Positions 24,976-33,778 of a stretch of 38,737 nt of DNA are shown piece after piece; position 1 is the first letter of the stretch; every line of letters begins with the position of its first letter. The DNA is from Brevibacterium sp. S111. GTDB lineage: Bacteria > Actinomycetota > Actinomycetes > Actinomycetales > Brevibacteriaceae. The position numbers and the translations under genes are program-made. The notes under the pieces were generated by a model, which was given only the letters and a program-made list of their open reading frames with translations, was not told where the DNA came from and did not search any database. Location: contig NZ_RHFH01000022.1 of assembly GCF_004745075.1 (NCBI RefSeq), forward strand, positions 1 through 38,737, in the 5' to 3' direction.

Positions 24976-25034
24976 GGTGGGCGGTGCCCGGAACCGACCT
25001 CAGACTCTGTCAGCGCTCGCCCTCGGCAGAGGCT

Positions 25035-26111
25035 TCATCCCGATGGCGACGTCGATCCCGACGACGGCTTCGCAACCGTTGATCGCCGAACCACAAGTGA
25101 TGGGGTGATGAGGTTCTCCCGGCGGGGGGCCTCTGGGTCGGCGAGGATGTCGAAGACCGCTTGGGCCGACAGCCGCCCGATCAGCTGGTTCTGCGGATCG
25201 ACAGAGGTCAGGGAGATCCGTTCGAGGCCGGACAGAGAGATGTTGTCGAAGCCGACGATCGCGAGCTGATCGGGTACGCGCACTCCTGCCTCGTCGGCGG
25301 CGGCCAGGACTCCGATGGCGGAGATGTCGTTGACCGAGACGATGGCGGTCGGCGGCGTGCTCGATCGCAGAAGCTGCTGAGCGGCCGTATACCCGTCGTG
25401 CTCAGAGAACCCGGCCGACTGGACTCTCGGCACCAAGCCGCGGGAGCGCATGGCTTCGATGTAGGCGGTCTTCCTCGATTTCGCGACCGCGCTGCCCTGC
25501 CCGCCGGTGAAGGCGATCTGTGCATGGCCGAGCCCCTGGAGGTGATCGAGCACCAGAGCGATTCCGCTGACGTCGTCCATGCGCACCGAGGAATAGCCGG
25601 AGTCCGGACTCGGAGCAGCACTGGCGTAGACGGTGGGGATGCCCGAGGACAGTGCTTCGTGCTCGATGACCGTTCCGACGACGATCAGCGCCTTCGGCCG
25701 CAGGTCCTGCAGCATTGCGATGACCCGGGAGTCGATGCGGCCGTAGGGCTCGGTCGGACTCCGATCGTTCGCGATCGTTGCACTGGTGATCAGGCCGTAT
25801 TCGCCACGCGCATCGAGTTCGGACCGGACGGCATCGGCGATCTCGGCGAAGATCGGGTTGTGGAGATTGACGACGAGAATGCCGACGAACGGCGATCCGT
25901 CTGCGGCGAGTGAGCGGGCCAGGAAGTTCGGCTGATAACCCAGGGATTGAGCCGAGCGCAGAATCAGCTCGCGGCGGCGTTCGCTGACGCGCTGCGGTTC
26001 TTTGAAGGCAAGGGAGACCAGCGACTTCGACACCCCGGCAGCCGCAGCAACATCGCGAATCGTCGGCCGCGACCGCGCGGTCCTCGACCCGTCACTGTTG
26101 GAATTCGGCAT
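25035..26111 (-). CDS. LacI family repressor of the cyclitol cluster
   Basis: A 358-residue LacI/GalR regulator. The helix-turn-helix is at about 17-62 (TIRDVAAAAGVSKSLVSLAFKEPQRVSERRRELILRSAQSLGYQPN), followed by a periplasmic-binding-protein-like effector domain from VGILVVNLHNPIFAEI to VDPQNQLIGRLSAQAVFDIL. The hinge SLAADGSPF has the usual form. Start is uncertain: in-frame ATGs occur at 26129 and 26111, and the latter leaves the best family N-terminus. It is divergent from the catabolic genes, and two LacI-type operators lie directly after their promoter, so it very likely represses them and is released by a cyclitol or a pathway intermediate. Confidence 0.92.
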   Translation of the reverse strand: MPNSNSDGSRTARSRPTIRDVAAAAGVSKSLVSLAFKEPQRVSERRRELILRSAQSLGYQPNFLARSLAADGSPFVGILVVNLHNPIFAEIADAVRSELDARGEYGLITSATIANDRSPTEPYGRIDSRVIAMLQDLRPKALIVVGTVIEHEALSSGIPTVYASAAPSPDSGYSSVRMDDVSGIALVLDHLQGLGHAQIAFTGGQGSAVAKSRKTAYIEAMRSRGLVPRVQSAGFSEHDGYTAAQQLLRSSTPPTAIVSVNDISAIGVLAAADEAGVRVPDQLAIVGFDNISLSGLERISLTSVDPQNQLIGRLSAQAVFDILADPEAPRRENLITPSLVVRRSTVAKPSSGSTSPSG

Positions 26112-26206
26112 ATGCTCATCATCACACATGGGCAGGGGAGTCGAGCGGGGTCGGGTCCGTCCGGGCCGTGGAGCACGAAATCTCAACCTGAGTTTCCAGA
26201 GAGTGC

Positions 26207-26236
26207 TTGACAATGTCGGCGGCGTCACATTAAGTT
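26207..26236 (+). promoter_or_regulatory. Promoter of the cyclitol catabolic operon
   Basis: TTGACA (26207-26212), a perfect -35, is followed after 18 nt by TAAGTT (26231-26236). Transcription would start near 26243, at the edge of the first operator. This is the best sigma-70-type promoter in the window. Confidence 0.7.
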
Positions 26237-26245
26237 CGCATTGAT

Positions 26246-26315
26246 CTCATTTTGAACCGGTCCAAATATTTGGACGAAAAACGATGAACTTCAAATTGGA
26301 CCGGTTCAAAATGAG
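26246..26315. promoter_or_regulatory. Paired LacI-family operators with central palindrome
   Basis: The 20-nt arm CTCATTTTGAACCGGTCCAA (26246-26265) is repeated in exact reverse complement at 26296-26315. Each arm contains a CG-centred LacI-type site (TTGAACCGGTCCAA and its inverse), centres about 44 nt apart, near four helical turns. A third perfect palindrome, GTCCAAATATTTGGAC (26260-26275), overlaps the first site. The set lies just after the promoter, so the LacI protein could block transcription or bind two sites cooperatively. In RNA the arms would form a 20-bp hairpin in the leader. Confidence 0.85.
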
Positions 26316-26349
26316 GCTTGAAGATTGTCGAAAGAGTTTGGAGTACGCA

Positions 26350-27798
26350 ATGACGCGCAGCGAATTGCTGATCGGTGGAACCTGGCGAGCTTCTCGTGAG
26401 GGAAGCGGTCAGCTGAAAGACGTGGTGTCGCCGTTCGACGGACGCACCGTCGGACAGGTTTCGATCGCGGGTGCTGCGGACGTCGAAGCCGCCCTCGAAT
26501 CCGCTTCTCGCGGTGCCGAGGTCTGGCGCAGGACTCCGGCCCACGAACGCAGCGAGATCCTGCTCAAGGCCGCGGCTCTGGCCGACGAGCGCACCGAACA
26601 GATCGCCCAGGTGCTCTCGGCCGAGAACGGCAAGACTCTGCGCGAAGCCCGCGCAGAAGCCGGCCGCTCCGGTTCGATCATCCGCCTGGCGGCGTTCGAA
26701 GGCACACAGCTGTACGGCCAGACGCTTCCCCTCGACGCAAACCCGGGCACCGGCCTCGACAAGGTCGGCTTCACGCTGCCCCAGCCGGTCGGCGTGGTCG
26801 TGGCGATCACTCCCTTCAACTACCCGGCGCTGCTGGTCAACCACAAGATCGCCCCGGCGTTGGCCGCAGGCAACTCGGTGATCCTCAAGCCCGCAAGCAC
26901 CACTCCGCTGACGGCGCTGGCGCTGGCCGAATGCTTCATCGATGCCGGACTGCCTGAGGGCGTCCTCTCCGTGCTCACCGGATCCGGTGGGGACATCGGC
27001 GATCGCCTTGCCGCCGACAAGCGCGTCCGGAAGATCTCGTTCACCGGCTCCACGGGGGTCGGCGAGCACTTGGCCTCCATCGCCAGTGTGAAGAAGCTGT
27101 CCCTGGAACTGGGGTCGTCTGCCCCCGTCGTCGTCCTTCCCGACGCCGATATCGAGCTCGCGGCGAGTGCTGTTGCCGCCGGCGGGTACACGAACGCCGG
27201 TCAGGTCTGCATCTCGGTGCAGCGAGTCATCGTCCACGAAGACATTCAGGGTGACTTCCTCGATGCGCTGAGCGCCAAGGTCCGGGAACACCGGATCGGC
27301 AACCCCGACGATGACGCGACGACGGTCGGAACCCTCATCACCGAGTCCGAGGCCAAACGTGTCGAAGGGGCCATCCGCGAAGCCGTCGGCGCCGGAGCAC
27401 GCCTCGAACTCGGAGGCGACCGCGACGGCGCGATGCTCGAGCCCGCAATCCTCAGCGGCGTCGATCCCCAAGCCTCGATCGCGCAGGACGAGATCTTCGG
27501 CCCCGCAGTGGCCGTCTCCACCGCCCCCGACGTCAAGACCGCCATCGAACTGGCGAACTCGACCGACTACGGACTCGCCGCCGGGATCTTCACGAACAAC
27601 GTCGACGCAGGCGTCCAGTACATGCGTGAGGTCGATGCAGGAAACATCCACATCAACTGGACTCCGCTGTGGAGGGCCGACCTCATGCCGTACGGGGGTC
27701 TCAAGGCAAGCGGAATCGGCAAGGAAGGTCTGCGGGCCGCCGTCGAAGAGATGACCGAGTCGAAGACCGTCGTCATCCACGGCCGCCCCTGGGCCTGA
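26350..27798 (+). CDS. NAD(P)-dependent aldehyde dehydrogenase (non-acylating)
   Basis: A 482-residue ALDH-superfamily enzyme and first gene of the operon. Active-site residues are Asn157 (TPFNYP), Glu253 (LELGSSAP) and Cys287 (NAGQVCISVQR); the cofactor motif FTGSTGVG is present. It is not methylmalonate-semialdehyde dehydrogenase: the GQRCMAL-type motif of MmsA/IolA is missing and Glu253 is present, so it should hydrolyse the acyl-enzyme to a free acid. It resembles lactaldehyde/glyceraldehyde-3-phosphate-type dehydrogenases. The substrate may be an aldehyde intermediate such as 5-deoxyglucuronate or malonate semialdehyde, an inference from context. GGAG lies 6 nt before the ATG at 26350. 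An upstream ATG at 26284 lies between the operators and is rejected. Confidence 0.9.
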   Translation: MTRSELLIGGTWRASREGSGQLKDVVSPFDGRTVGQVSIAGAADVEAALESASRGAEVWRRTPAHERSEILLKAAALADERTEQIAQVLSAENGKTLREARAEAGRSGSIIRLAAFEGTQLYGQTLPLDANPGTGLDKVGFTLPQPVGVVVAITPFNYPALLVNHKIAPALAAGNSVILKPASTTPLTALALAECFIDAGLPEGVLSVLTGSGGDIGDRLAADKRVRKISFTGSTGVGEHLASIASVKKLSLELGSSAPVVVLPDADIELAASAVAAGGYTNAGQVCISVQRVIVHEDIQGDFLDALSAKVREHRIGNPDDDATTVGTLITESEAKRVEGAIREAVGAGARLELGGDRDGAMLEPAILSGVDPQASIAQDEIFGPAVAVSTAPDVKTAIELANSTDYGLAAGIFTNNVDAGVQYMREVDAGNIHINWTPLWRADLMPYGGLKASGIGKEGLRAAVEEMTESKTVVIHGRPWA

Positions 27799-27918
27799 CT
27801 CTTCGGGACAGAAGATCGCACAGACAGCGTTCGGTGCGGAACACACACCGACACATCAACCTCGGCGCCCATGATCACAGAAGGTCACGGCGCACCCTAT
27901 CCGTTCGAAGGAGAACCC

Positions 27919-29853
27919 ATGAGTCACGAACCGACCATCCGACTGACGGTGGCCCAGGCCGTCGTCAAGTTCCTCAGCAGCCAGTACTCGGTCCTCGATG
28001 ACGACCGTCAGCGGTTCATCCCGGCCGCGGCCGGCATCTTCGGCCACGGCAATGTGGCCGGCTTCAGCCAGGCGTTCTCGCAGTACGCCGACGATCTCCC
28101 GTTCATCCAGGGCCGCAACGAACAGTCGCTGGCTCACGCGGGAAGTGCTCTGGCCAAGGCCAGCGGCAGGCGGCAGACGCTCGCGGTCACCGCCTCCATC
28201 GGTCCCGGAGCGATGAACCTCGTCACCGCGGCCGCACTGGCGACGGTCAACCGCCTTCCGCTGTTCCTGCTGCCCGGCGACACCTACGCGACCAGGCGCC
28301 AGGGCCCCGTCCTCCAGGAGCTCGAGAACCCTCAGGACCCGAACCTCACCGTCAATGACGCATTCCGTCCCGTCTCTGCGTTCTTCGACCGGATCACCCG
28401 CCCCGAGCAGCTGATCACCGCGCTGCCCAAGGCGTTCCGCGTGCTCGCGAACCCCGCGGAGACCGGAGCCGTCGTGCTCTCCCTGCCCCAGGACATCCAG
28501 TCCCACGCCTACGACTTCCCCGTCAGCCTGTTCCGCGAGCGGGATTGGCCGATCCGTCGCACCATTCCGCAGCCCAGCGACATCGAACAGGCGGTCTCCG
28601 TCCTCGCCTCGGCGAAGAAGCCCCTGATCATCGCCGGCGGCGGTGTCCACTACTCCGAAGCCCGTGAGGCACTGGCCGCATTCGCCGAGTCCACCGGCAT
28701 CCCTGTCGCCGAAACCTTCGGCGGCAAGGGCGCAGCACTCACCGACGCCGATTGGGTGCTCGGCGGCATTGGACTCGAGGGCAACCCCGCGACCAACCGC
28801 CTCGTCGCCCAGGCCGATGTCATCGTCAGCATCGGCACACGACTGACCGACTTCGCCACCGGATCGCAGACGATGTTCAAGAACCCCGATGTGCGCTTCG
28901 TCTCGATCAACATCGCAGAGCTCGACGCGATCAAGCAGGGAGCCGTCGCGGTGCTCTCCGACGCGAAGCTGGGAATCGAAGCCCTGAGCCAGCAGCTCTC
29001 CGACTACTCGGTGCCCGGTGACTGGACCGCCGAGGTCGCCTCGCAGAAGGCCGAATGGGCTCCGCAGCGCAGCCAGGCACTCGACCCCGACACCGCCTTC
29101 GACAAGCACGCACCGGAGCACGCGGCACTGGGAATCCCGGACACCGACGCGACCGTCACCCAGGGACAGCTCATCGGTCTGCTCCAGGAGCATGCACAGC
29201 CGGGCGACACACTCATCGCCGCCGCCGGTGGACCCCCGGGAGACCTGCTCAAGGTATGGGACGCCACCGATGACCGTCGCTGCCACCTCGAGTTCGGCTT
29301 CTCCTGCATGGGCTACGAGATCCCCGCCGGCATCGGAGTCCGGCTCGCGGACCCCGAGAGCACCGGCCGCGTCTCGGTCTTCATCGGCGACGGGACCTTC
29401 CTCATGAACCCGACCGAGATCCTCACCGCAGCGCAGGAGCACCTCGACATCACCTACGTGATCTCGGAGAACCACGGCTTCCAGGTCATCCGCCGCCTGC
29501 AGATGATGAAGTACGGAGAGCAGTTCGGCAACGACTTCCGCTACCGCGACGAAGAGGACACCGCCCGGCTCTCGGGCGACTACCTCCACGTCGACCTCGG
29601 CGAGATCGCCTCGGGCCTCGGCGCCAAGACCATCCGCGCCACGAGCGTCGACGAGATCCGGGCAGCGCTCAACGACACCCGCGACGTCCACGGACCCGTG
29701 GCCATCGTGGTGCCGACCATCCCGCTGGTCGACCTGCCCGGGTCCGGAGTCTTCTGGGATGTCGCACCCGCCGAGGTCGCCGAACAGGAATGGGTCTCCG
29801 GCCTGCGCGCCGATTACGAAAAGGGTCTGGAGGACCAGAAATGGCACGTGTGA
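27919..29853 (+). CDS. iolD: 3D-(3,5/4)-trihydroxycyclohexane-1,2-dione hydrolase IolD
   Basis: A 644-residue thiamine diphosphate enzyme that opens the ring of the diketone intermediate of inositol catabolism to 5-deoxyglucuronate. It aligns with Bacillus IolD: IRLTVAQAVVKFLSSQY, IFGHGNVAGFSQAF, the catalytic Glu68 in GRNEQSLAHAG, DTYATRRQGPVLQELE, GPGAMNLVTAAALA, EFGFSCMGYEIPAGIG, and the ThDP/Mg motif GDG at 490-492 with a downstream ENHGF. AAGGAG lies 6 nt before the ATG. The gap to the aldehyde dehydrogenase is 120 nt with no terminator. This enzyme fixes the substrate class of the cluster as cyclitols. Confidence 0.95.
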   Translation: MSHEPTIRLTVAQAVVKFLSSQYSVLDDDRQRFIPAAAGIFGHGNVAGFSQAFSQYADDLPFIQGRNEQSLAHAGSALAKASGRRQTLAVTASIGPGAMNLVTAAALATVNRLPLFLLPGDTYATRRQGPVLQELENPQDPNLTVNDAFRPVSAFFDRITRPEQLITALPKAFRVLANPAETGAVVLSLPQDIQSHAYDFPVSLFRERDWPIRRTIPQPSDIEQAVSVLASAKKPLIIAGGGVHYSEAREALAAFAESTGIPVAETFGGKGAALTDADWVLGGIGLEGNPATNRLVAQADVIVSIGTRLTDFATGSQTMFKNPDVRFVSINIAELDAIKQGAVAVLSDAKLGIEALSQQLSDYSVPGDWTAEVASQKAEWAPQRSQALDPDTAFDKHAPEHAALGIPDTDATVTQGQLIGLLQEHAQPGDTLIAAAGGPPGDLLKVWDATDDRRCHLEFGFSCMGYEIPAGIGVRLADPESTGRVSVFIGDGTFLMNPTEILTAAQEHLDITYVISENHGFQVIRRLQMMKYGEQFGNDFRYRDEEDTARLSGDYLHVDLGEIASGLGAKTIRATSVDEIRAALNDTRDVHGPVAIVVPTIPLVDLPGSGVFWDVAPAEVAEQEWVSGLRADYEKGLEDQKWHV

Positions 29854-30629
29854 ACACATCGCCGACCCCGCTGGACAAGGGCGCGCTGGCCAGACGGATC
29901 CGTGCGGGCGAGACAACCATCGGCAGTTTCGCCGGTCTCGGCTCCACCATGGCCATCGAGGTCCTGGCCGCCGCCGGACTCGACTGGATCCTCGTCGACC
30001 TCGAACACGGCGGCGGAGACGAAGCATCGATCGGTGATGCGGCAGCGGCCGCCGGCGGATACGGGGCAGCCACCCTGGTGCGGGTGGAGATCCCGGACCG
30101 GATCAGGATCGGACGTGCCCTCGACGCCGGTGCCGCCGGAGTGATGCTCCCGCGAGTGAGCTCCGCCGCCGAGGTGGCCGAGATCATTCCGCACCTGCAC
30201 TACCCACCGCTCGGAGACAGGGGAGTGGCCACCTACAACCGCTCCCTCCGCTGGGGAATGGACAAAGCGGGGCTGGAGACGAGCAACGACGAGGTGCTGA
30301 CGATCGTTCAGATCGAGACAGCAGGCGCCCTCGCCGAGGTGGACGACATCGCCGCACTCGACGCCGTCGACGTCCTGTTCGTCGGGCCCCTGGATCTGTC
30401 GTATGCGCTCGGTGTGCCGCTCGACTTCAATGCGCCGGTCTTCCGCGACGCCCTCGACACGGTCGTCGCAGCTGCACGCAGACACGGAAAGTCGGCCGGA
30501 ATCCTCAGTGCCGACTCAGCGGTGGCCACAACCCGAGCCGAACAGGGCTTCACCTTCCTGCCGGTCGGTTCGGATTCGACACTGTTGGCTGACACCGCTG
30601 CCGCGGTCGTGTCCACCCTGCGCGACTGA
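29841..30629 (+). CDS. HpcH/HpaI family aldolase
   Basis: A 262-residue class II (metal-dependent) aldolase of the HpcH/HpaI/citrate lyase family. Catalytic His56 is in LVDLEHGG, Arg81 in LVRVEIPD, and the metal ligands are Glu159 (QIETAGAL) and Asp185 (FVGPLDLSYALG). The family cleaves 4-hydroxy-2-keto acids to pyruvate-type acids and an aldehyde; some members use hydroxypyruvate. It overlaps the end of iolD by 13 nt, with GGAGG 7 nt before its ATG, so the two are coupled. An aldolase of this family is not part of the standard inositol pathway, which uses the class II IolJ on a phosphorylated substrate. Confidence 0.9.
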   Translation: MARVNTSPTPLDKGALARRIRAGETTIGSFAGLGSTMAIEVLAAAGLDWILVDLEHGGGDEASIGDAAAAAGGYGAATLVRVEIPDRIRIGRALDAGAAGVMLPRVSSAAEVAEIIPHLHYPPLGDRGVATYNRSLRWGMDKAGLETSNDEVLTIVQIETAGALAEVDDIAALDAVDVLFVGPLDLSYALGVPLDFNAPVFRDALDTVVAAARRHGKSAGILSADSAVATTRAEQGFTFLPVGSDSTLLADTAAAVVSTLRD

Positions 30630-30682
30630 CGCCGCAGAACATCGGGGCCAACCGCCCCACCATTGACTACTCAAGGAGCACC

Positions 30683-31933
30683 ATGAGCAACAACCCCACG
30701 ACCATCGGAGTCGGACTCATCAGCGTCGGCTGGATGGGGCAGCTCCACAGCCGCGCCTACTCCAACGTTCCCGTCGTCTACCCCGAGCTCGGCATCAGAA
30801 CACGCCTGGTCATCGCCGCCGACACCAATGACGAGCGCGCTCAGTTCGCCCAGGACGTGCTGGGCTACGAGAATTCGACCAGCGACTACAACGACGTTCT
30901 CAACCACCCGGACGTCGACGTCGTCTCCGTCTGCGCACCGAACTTCCTCCACGAGGAGATCGGCACCGCCGTCGCCAAGGCCGGCAAATCACTGTGGATC
31001 GAGAAACCCGTCGGCCGTTCCGACGAAGAGACGGAATCCGTGGTCAACGCGGCCGATGCCGCGGAAGTCGTCACCGCTGTCGGCTTCAACTACCGCAACG
31101 CCCCGGCCATCGAATACGCGAGGAAGATCATCGCCGAAGGCAAGCTCGGACGCATCACGAACGTGCGGGGCGCATTCTTCGCCGACTACTCGGCCGAGCC
31201 GAACGGCGCTCTGTCCTGGCGCTTCATCCGCGGACTCGCCGGTTCCGGTGTCCTCGGAGACCTGCTCGGACACCTGACCGACCTCGCCCACTACGTCGTC
31301 GGACCGATCGACAAGGTCACCGGCGTGGCCAACACCGCCTACACCGAGCGCCCCAAGCAGCAGATGGGCAGCGGCACCCACTTCGACGTCGTCGAGGGCG
31401 GAGAGATGGCACCCGTCGAGAACGAAGACTACGCCGGACTGCTCGTCCACTTCGGCCCCGACGCTCAAGGAGCCGGCGCCGTCGGTTCGCTCGAAGCCTC
31501 ACGAGTGTGCGTCGGGCCGCGCGCGGAGTACTCGCTCGAGGTCTACGGAACCGAGGGCTCACTGCGGTGGAACTTCGAACGGATGAACGAACTCGAACTG
31601 GCACTCGGACACAAGGGTCCTCATGTCGGGTTCACCCGTGTGATGGCCGGTCCGGACTTCGGCGACTTCTCGAAGTTCCAGCCGGGCGCCGGCACCTCGA
31701 TGGGCTACGACGACCTCAAGGTCATCGAAGCGAAGAAGTTCCTGCTCGCCCATGTCGGCGAGGAATCCACCCACGCCGACGTCCATGACGCCCTCGCCGC
31801 CAACCGCGTCGTCTACGCGGGTGAGCGCGCGATCGCCACCGAGTCCTGGCAGACCGTCGAACAGGTCGAGGGCACCTCGGCATCGACACGGACCACGGAC
31901 GACTCGAACAGGAAAGAGACTGTCGATGCCTGA
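30683..31933 (+). CDS. Gfo/Idh/MocA family oxidoreductase (first of three)
   Basis: A 416-residue NAD(P)-dependent sugar/cyclitol dehydrogenase family protein. The nucleotide-binding loop VGLISVGWMGQLHS is at about 9-22 and the catalytic lysine is Lys108 in WIEKPVGRSDEE. The C-terminal substrate domain includes GFNYRNAPAIEYA and SGVLGDLLGHLTDLAHYVVGPI, with Asp and His in the usual place. It is longer than IolG (about 340) owing to insertions after residue 240 and a polar tail. AAGGAG lies just upstream. It may oxidise or reduce an inositol stereoisomer or a downstream acyclic intermediate. Confidence 0.9.
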   Translation: MSNNPTTIGVGLISVGWMGQLHSRAYSNVPVVYPELGIRTRLVIAADTNDERAQFAQDVLGYENSTSDYNDVLNHPDVDVVSVCAPNFLHEEIGTAVAKAGKSLWIEKPVGRSDEETESVVNAADAAEVVTAVGFNYRNAPAIEYARKIIAEGKLGRITNVRGAFFADYSAEPNGALSWRFIRGLAGSGVLGDLLGHLTDLAHYVVGPIDKVTGVANTAYTERPKQQMGSGTHFDVVEGGEMAPVENEDYAGLLVHFGPDAQGAGAVGSLEASRVCVGPRAEYSLEVYGTEGSLRWNFERMNELELALGHKGPHVGFTRVMAGPDFGDFSKFQPGAGTSMGYDDLKVIEAKKFLLAHVGEESTHADVHDALAANRVVYAGERAIATESWQTVEQVEGTSASTRTTDDSNRKETVDA

Positions 31934-32897
31934 GAAGACCACCGTCATCGGACTCGGACCGGTACCGAAGGACCTCGTCGAAGCAGAACTCGGACTCGGG
32001 GTCGACTTCGTCGAGAGCCCCGGAGCTGAGGACTACGCGAAGGCCGAGGGCGCAATCGTGCGCGCTGCCGTCAAGGTCGGCCCCGCAGAACTCGATTCGA
32101 TGCCCAACCTCAAGGTCATCGCCCGCACCGGCGTCGGCGTCGACGACGTCGATGTCGACGCCGCCACCGAACGTGGAATCCCCGTGGCGATCACCCCCGG
32201 TGTCAACTCGACTGCGGTGGCCGAGGGCGCGTTCGCTCACATGCTTCAGCTCGTGAAGTCACTGGCACCGCTGACGGAGATCGTTCGCTCCGGGGGATGG
32301 ACGGAACGCACCAGTGTCCCGGTCGGCGATCTCGACGGAGCGAGTCTGGGCATCATCGGATTCGGCAACATCGGTCGGCGGGTGAAGGCGATCGCCGAGG
32401 CCTTCGGCATGAGCGTCCTCGCCTACGACCCCGTCGCCGAGGTGCCCGAAGCCAATAGGGTCGACACCGTCGACGAGATCCTGCGCGCATCGGACATCGT
32501 CACTCTGCACGTGCCGCTCCTCGAGAGCACCCACCACATGATCAACGCCCGCACAATCGATCTGATGAAGGACGGAGCGATCCTCATCAACACCAGCCGC
32601 GGAGGACTCGTCGACGAGGACGCCGCTCTGTCGGGACTCGAGTCCGGCAAACTCGGGGGCGTCGGACTCGACTCGTTCGAATCCGAGCCGCCTCGGCCGC
32701 ACCCCCTGTACCAGCACCCCCGCACAGTGCTGACTCCTCATGTGATGGGGCTCAGCGCAAAAGCCAGCCATGCCACCTTCGTCGCCGCCGCCCGTGCCGT
32801 GGACGCAGTCCTCAAAGGCGGGCGCCCGGGCGCAGCGGTCAACGAAGTGGATTCGCCGGCTGCACCTGCAGCCGCAAGCAAAGGAGACCCAAGGTGA
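31926..32897 (+). CDS. D-isomer-specific 2-hydroxyacid dehydrogenase
   Basis: A 323-residue enzyme of the D-2-hydroxyacid/phosphoglycerate dehydrogenase family. The NAD-binding GFGNIG is at 145-150, and the catalytic triad is Arg225 (INTSRGG), Glu254 (FESEPP) and His272 (LTPHVMG). It interconverts a 2-hydroxy acid and a 2-keto acid. It lacks the ACT domain of SerA, so amino-acid regulation is unlikely. Its start overlaps the previous gene by 8 nt and its stop overlaps the next gene (GTGA). In this cluster it could oxidise a deoxyhexarate or reduce hydroxypyruvate; both are inferences. Confidence 0.9.
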   Translation: MPEKTTVIGLGPVPKDLVEAELGLGVDFVESPGAEDYAKAEGAIVRAAVKVGPAELDSMPNLKVIARTGVGVDDVDVDAATERGIPVAITPGVNSTAVAEGAFAHMLQLVKSLAPLTEIVRSGGWTERTSVPVGDLDGASLGIIGFGNIGRRVKAIAEAFGMSVLAYDPVAEVPEANRVDTVDEILRASDIVTLHVPLLESTHHMINARTIDLMKDGAILINTSRGGLVDEDAALSGLESGKLGGVGLDSFESEPPRPHPLYQHPRTVLTPHVMGLSAKASHATFVAAARAVDAVLKGGRPGAAVNEVDSPAAPAAASKGDPR

Positions 32898-33778
32898 GCA
32901 ACGTCAAAATCGCCGCGGCCCCCATCTCCTGGGGAGTCTGCGAAGTCCCTGACTGGGGATACCAGCTGAGCCCTGAACGGGTCCTCACCGAAATGCAGGA
33001 ACTCGGCTTCGACGCTACGGAATTCGGCCCCGAGGGGTTCCTTCCCGACGACGCCGCAGGCAGGGCCGAAACCCTGAAGAAGCACTCGATGCAGGCCGTC
33101 GGAGGGTTCTACCCGGCCATCATCCACGACCCCGACCATGATCCGCTGCCCGGGATCGAGCGCGAACTGGAAGCCTACACCGCAGCCGGTGCGGACACCC
33201 TCGTCCTGGCAGCAGCGACGGGCGTCGACGGCTACGATGCCAAGCGCCCTGAACTCGATGAGGCCGGATGGAAGACCGTCTACCGCAACATCGACCGCAT
33301 CCTCGAAGCCGCAAAAGCCCAGGGAGTCACCGTCAGCCTGCATTCGCATGTGGGAACCATGGTCGAAACCCAGGACGACGTCGACCACATTCTCAACGGC
33401 ACCGACGTCGACTTCTGCTTCGACACCGGACACATGTTCATCGGCGGAGTGGACCCGGTCGAATTCGTGCAGAAGCACACGGGACGCATCTCCCACGCAC
33501 ACCTCAAGGATGTCGCGCTCGACCGTGCACGCAGTGTCCAGGCCGGCGAACAAACCTACTACGATGCCGTCGTCGACGGAATGTACCAGCCGCTCGGCCA
33601 GGGAGACATCGACATCGACTCGATCGTCGGCACTCTCATCCGCGCCGGATTCGACGGCTGGTTCACCCTCGAACAGGACACCGTCGTCGCCGACGAACCG
33701 GCGCCCGGCTCCGGACCGATCGACCAGGCTCGCGCCAGCCTCAGCTATCTCAAGCAGATCATCGAGGAGAACCGATGA
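32894..33778 (+). CDS. IolE-like sugar isomerase/dehydratase (TIM barrel)
   Basis: A 294-residue AP-endonuclease-2/xylose-isomerase-like TIM-barrel protein. It opens IAAAPISWGVCEVPDWGYQLSPERVLTEMQELGFDATEFGPEGF, as actinobacterial inosose-dehydratase-like proteins do. Putative metal ligands are in SLHSHVG, FDTGHMFIGG, SHAHLKDV and TLEQD. IolE dehydrates scyllo-inosose to the diketone used by IolD; its presence beside IolG and IolD supports that role, but the family also includes epimerases. GTG start, overlapping the previous stop. Confidence 0.85.
   Translation: MSNVKIAAAPISWGVCEVPDWGYQLSPERVLTEMQELGFDATEFGPEGFLPDDAAGRAETLKKHSMQAVGGFYPAIIHDPDHDPLPGIERELEAYTAAGADTLVLAAATGVDGYDAKRPELDEAGWKTVYRNIDRILEAAKAQGVTVSLHSHVGTMVETQDDVDHILNGTDVDFCFDTGHMFIGGVDPVEFVQKHTGRISHAHLKDVALDRARSVQAGEQTYYDAVVDGMYQPLGQGDIDIDSIVGTLIRAGFDGWFTLEQDTVVADEPAPGSGPIDQARASLSYLKQIIEENR

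Noticed and set aside
26284..26349. Upstream ATG extending the aldehyde dehydrogenase
   Set aside because: The extension encodes the operator and lacks a ribosome site; GGAG precedes the ATG at 26350.
26350..27798. Calling the aldehyde dehydrogenase MmsA/IolA
   Set aside because: The acylating-type active-site context is missing, and a catalytic Glu253 typical of hydrolytic ALDHs is present.
27856..30027. Long minus-strand open frame of 723 residues
   Set aside because: Antisense shadow of iolD, with no domain pattern.
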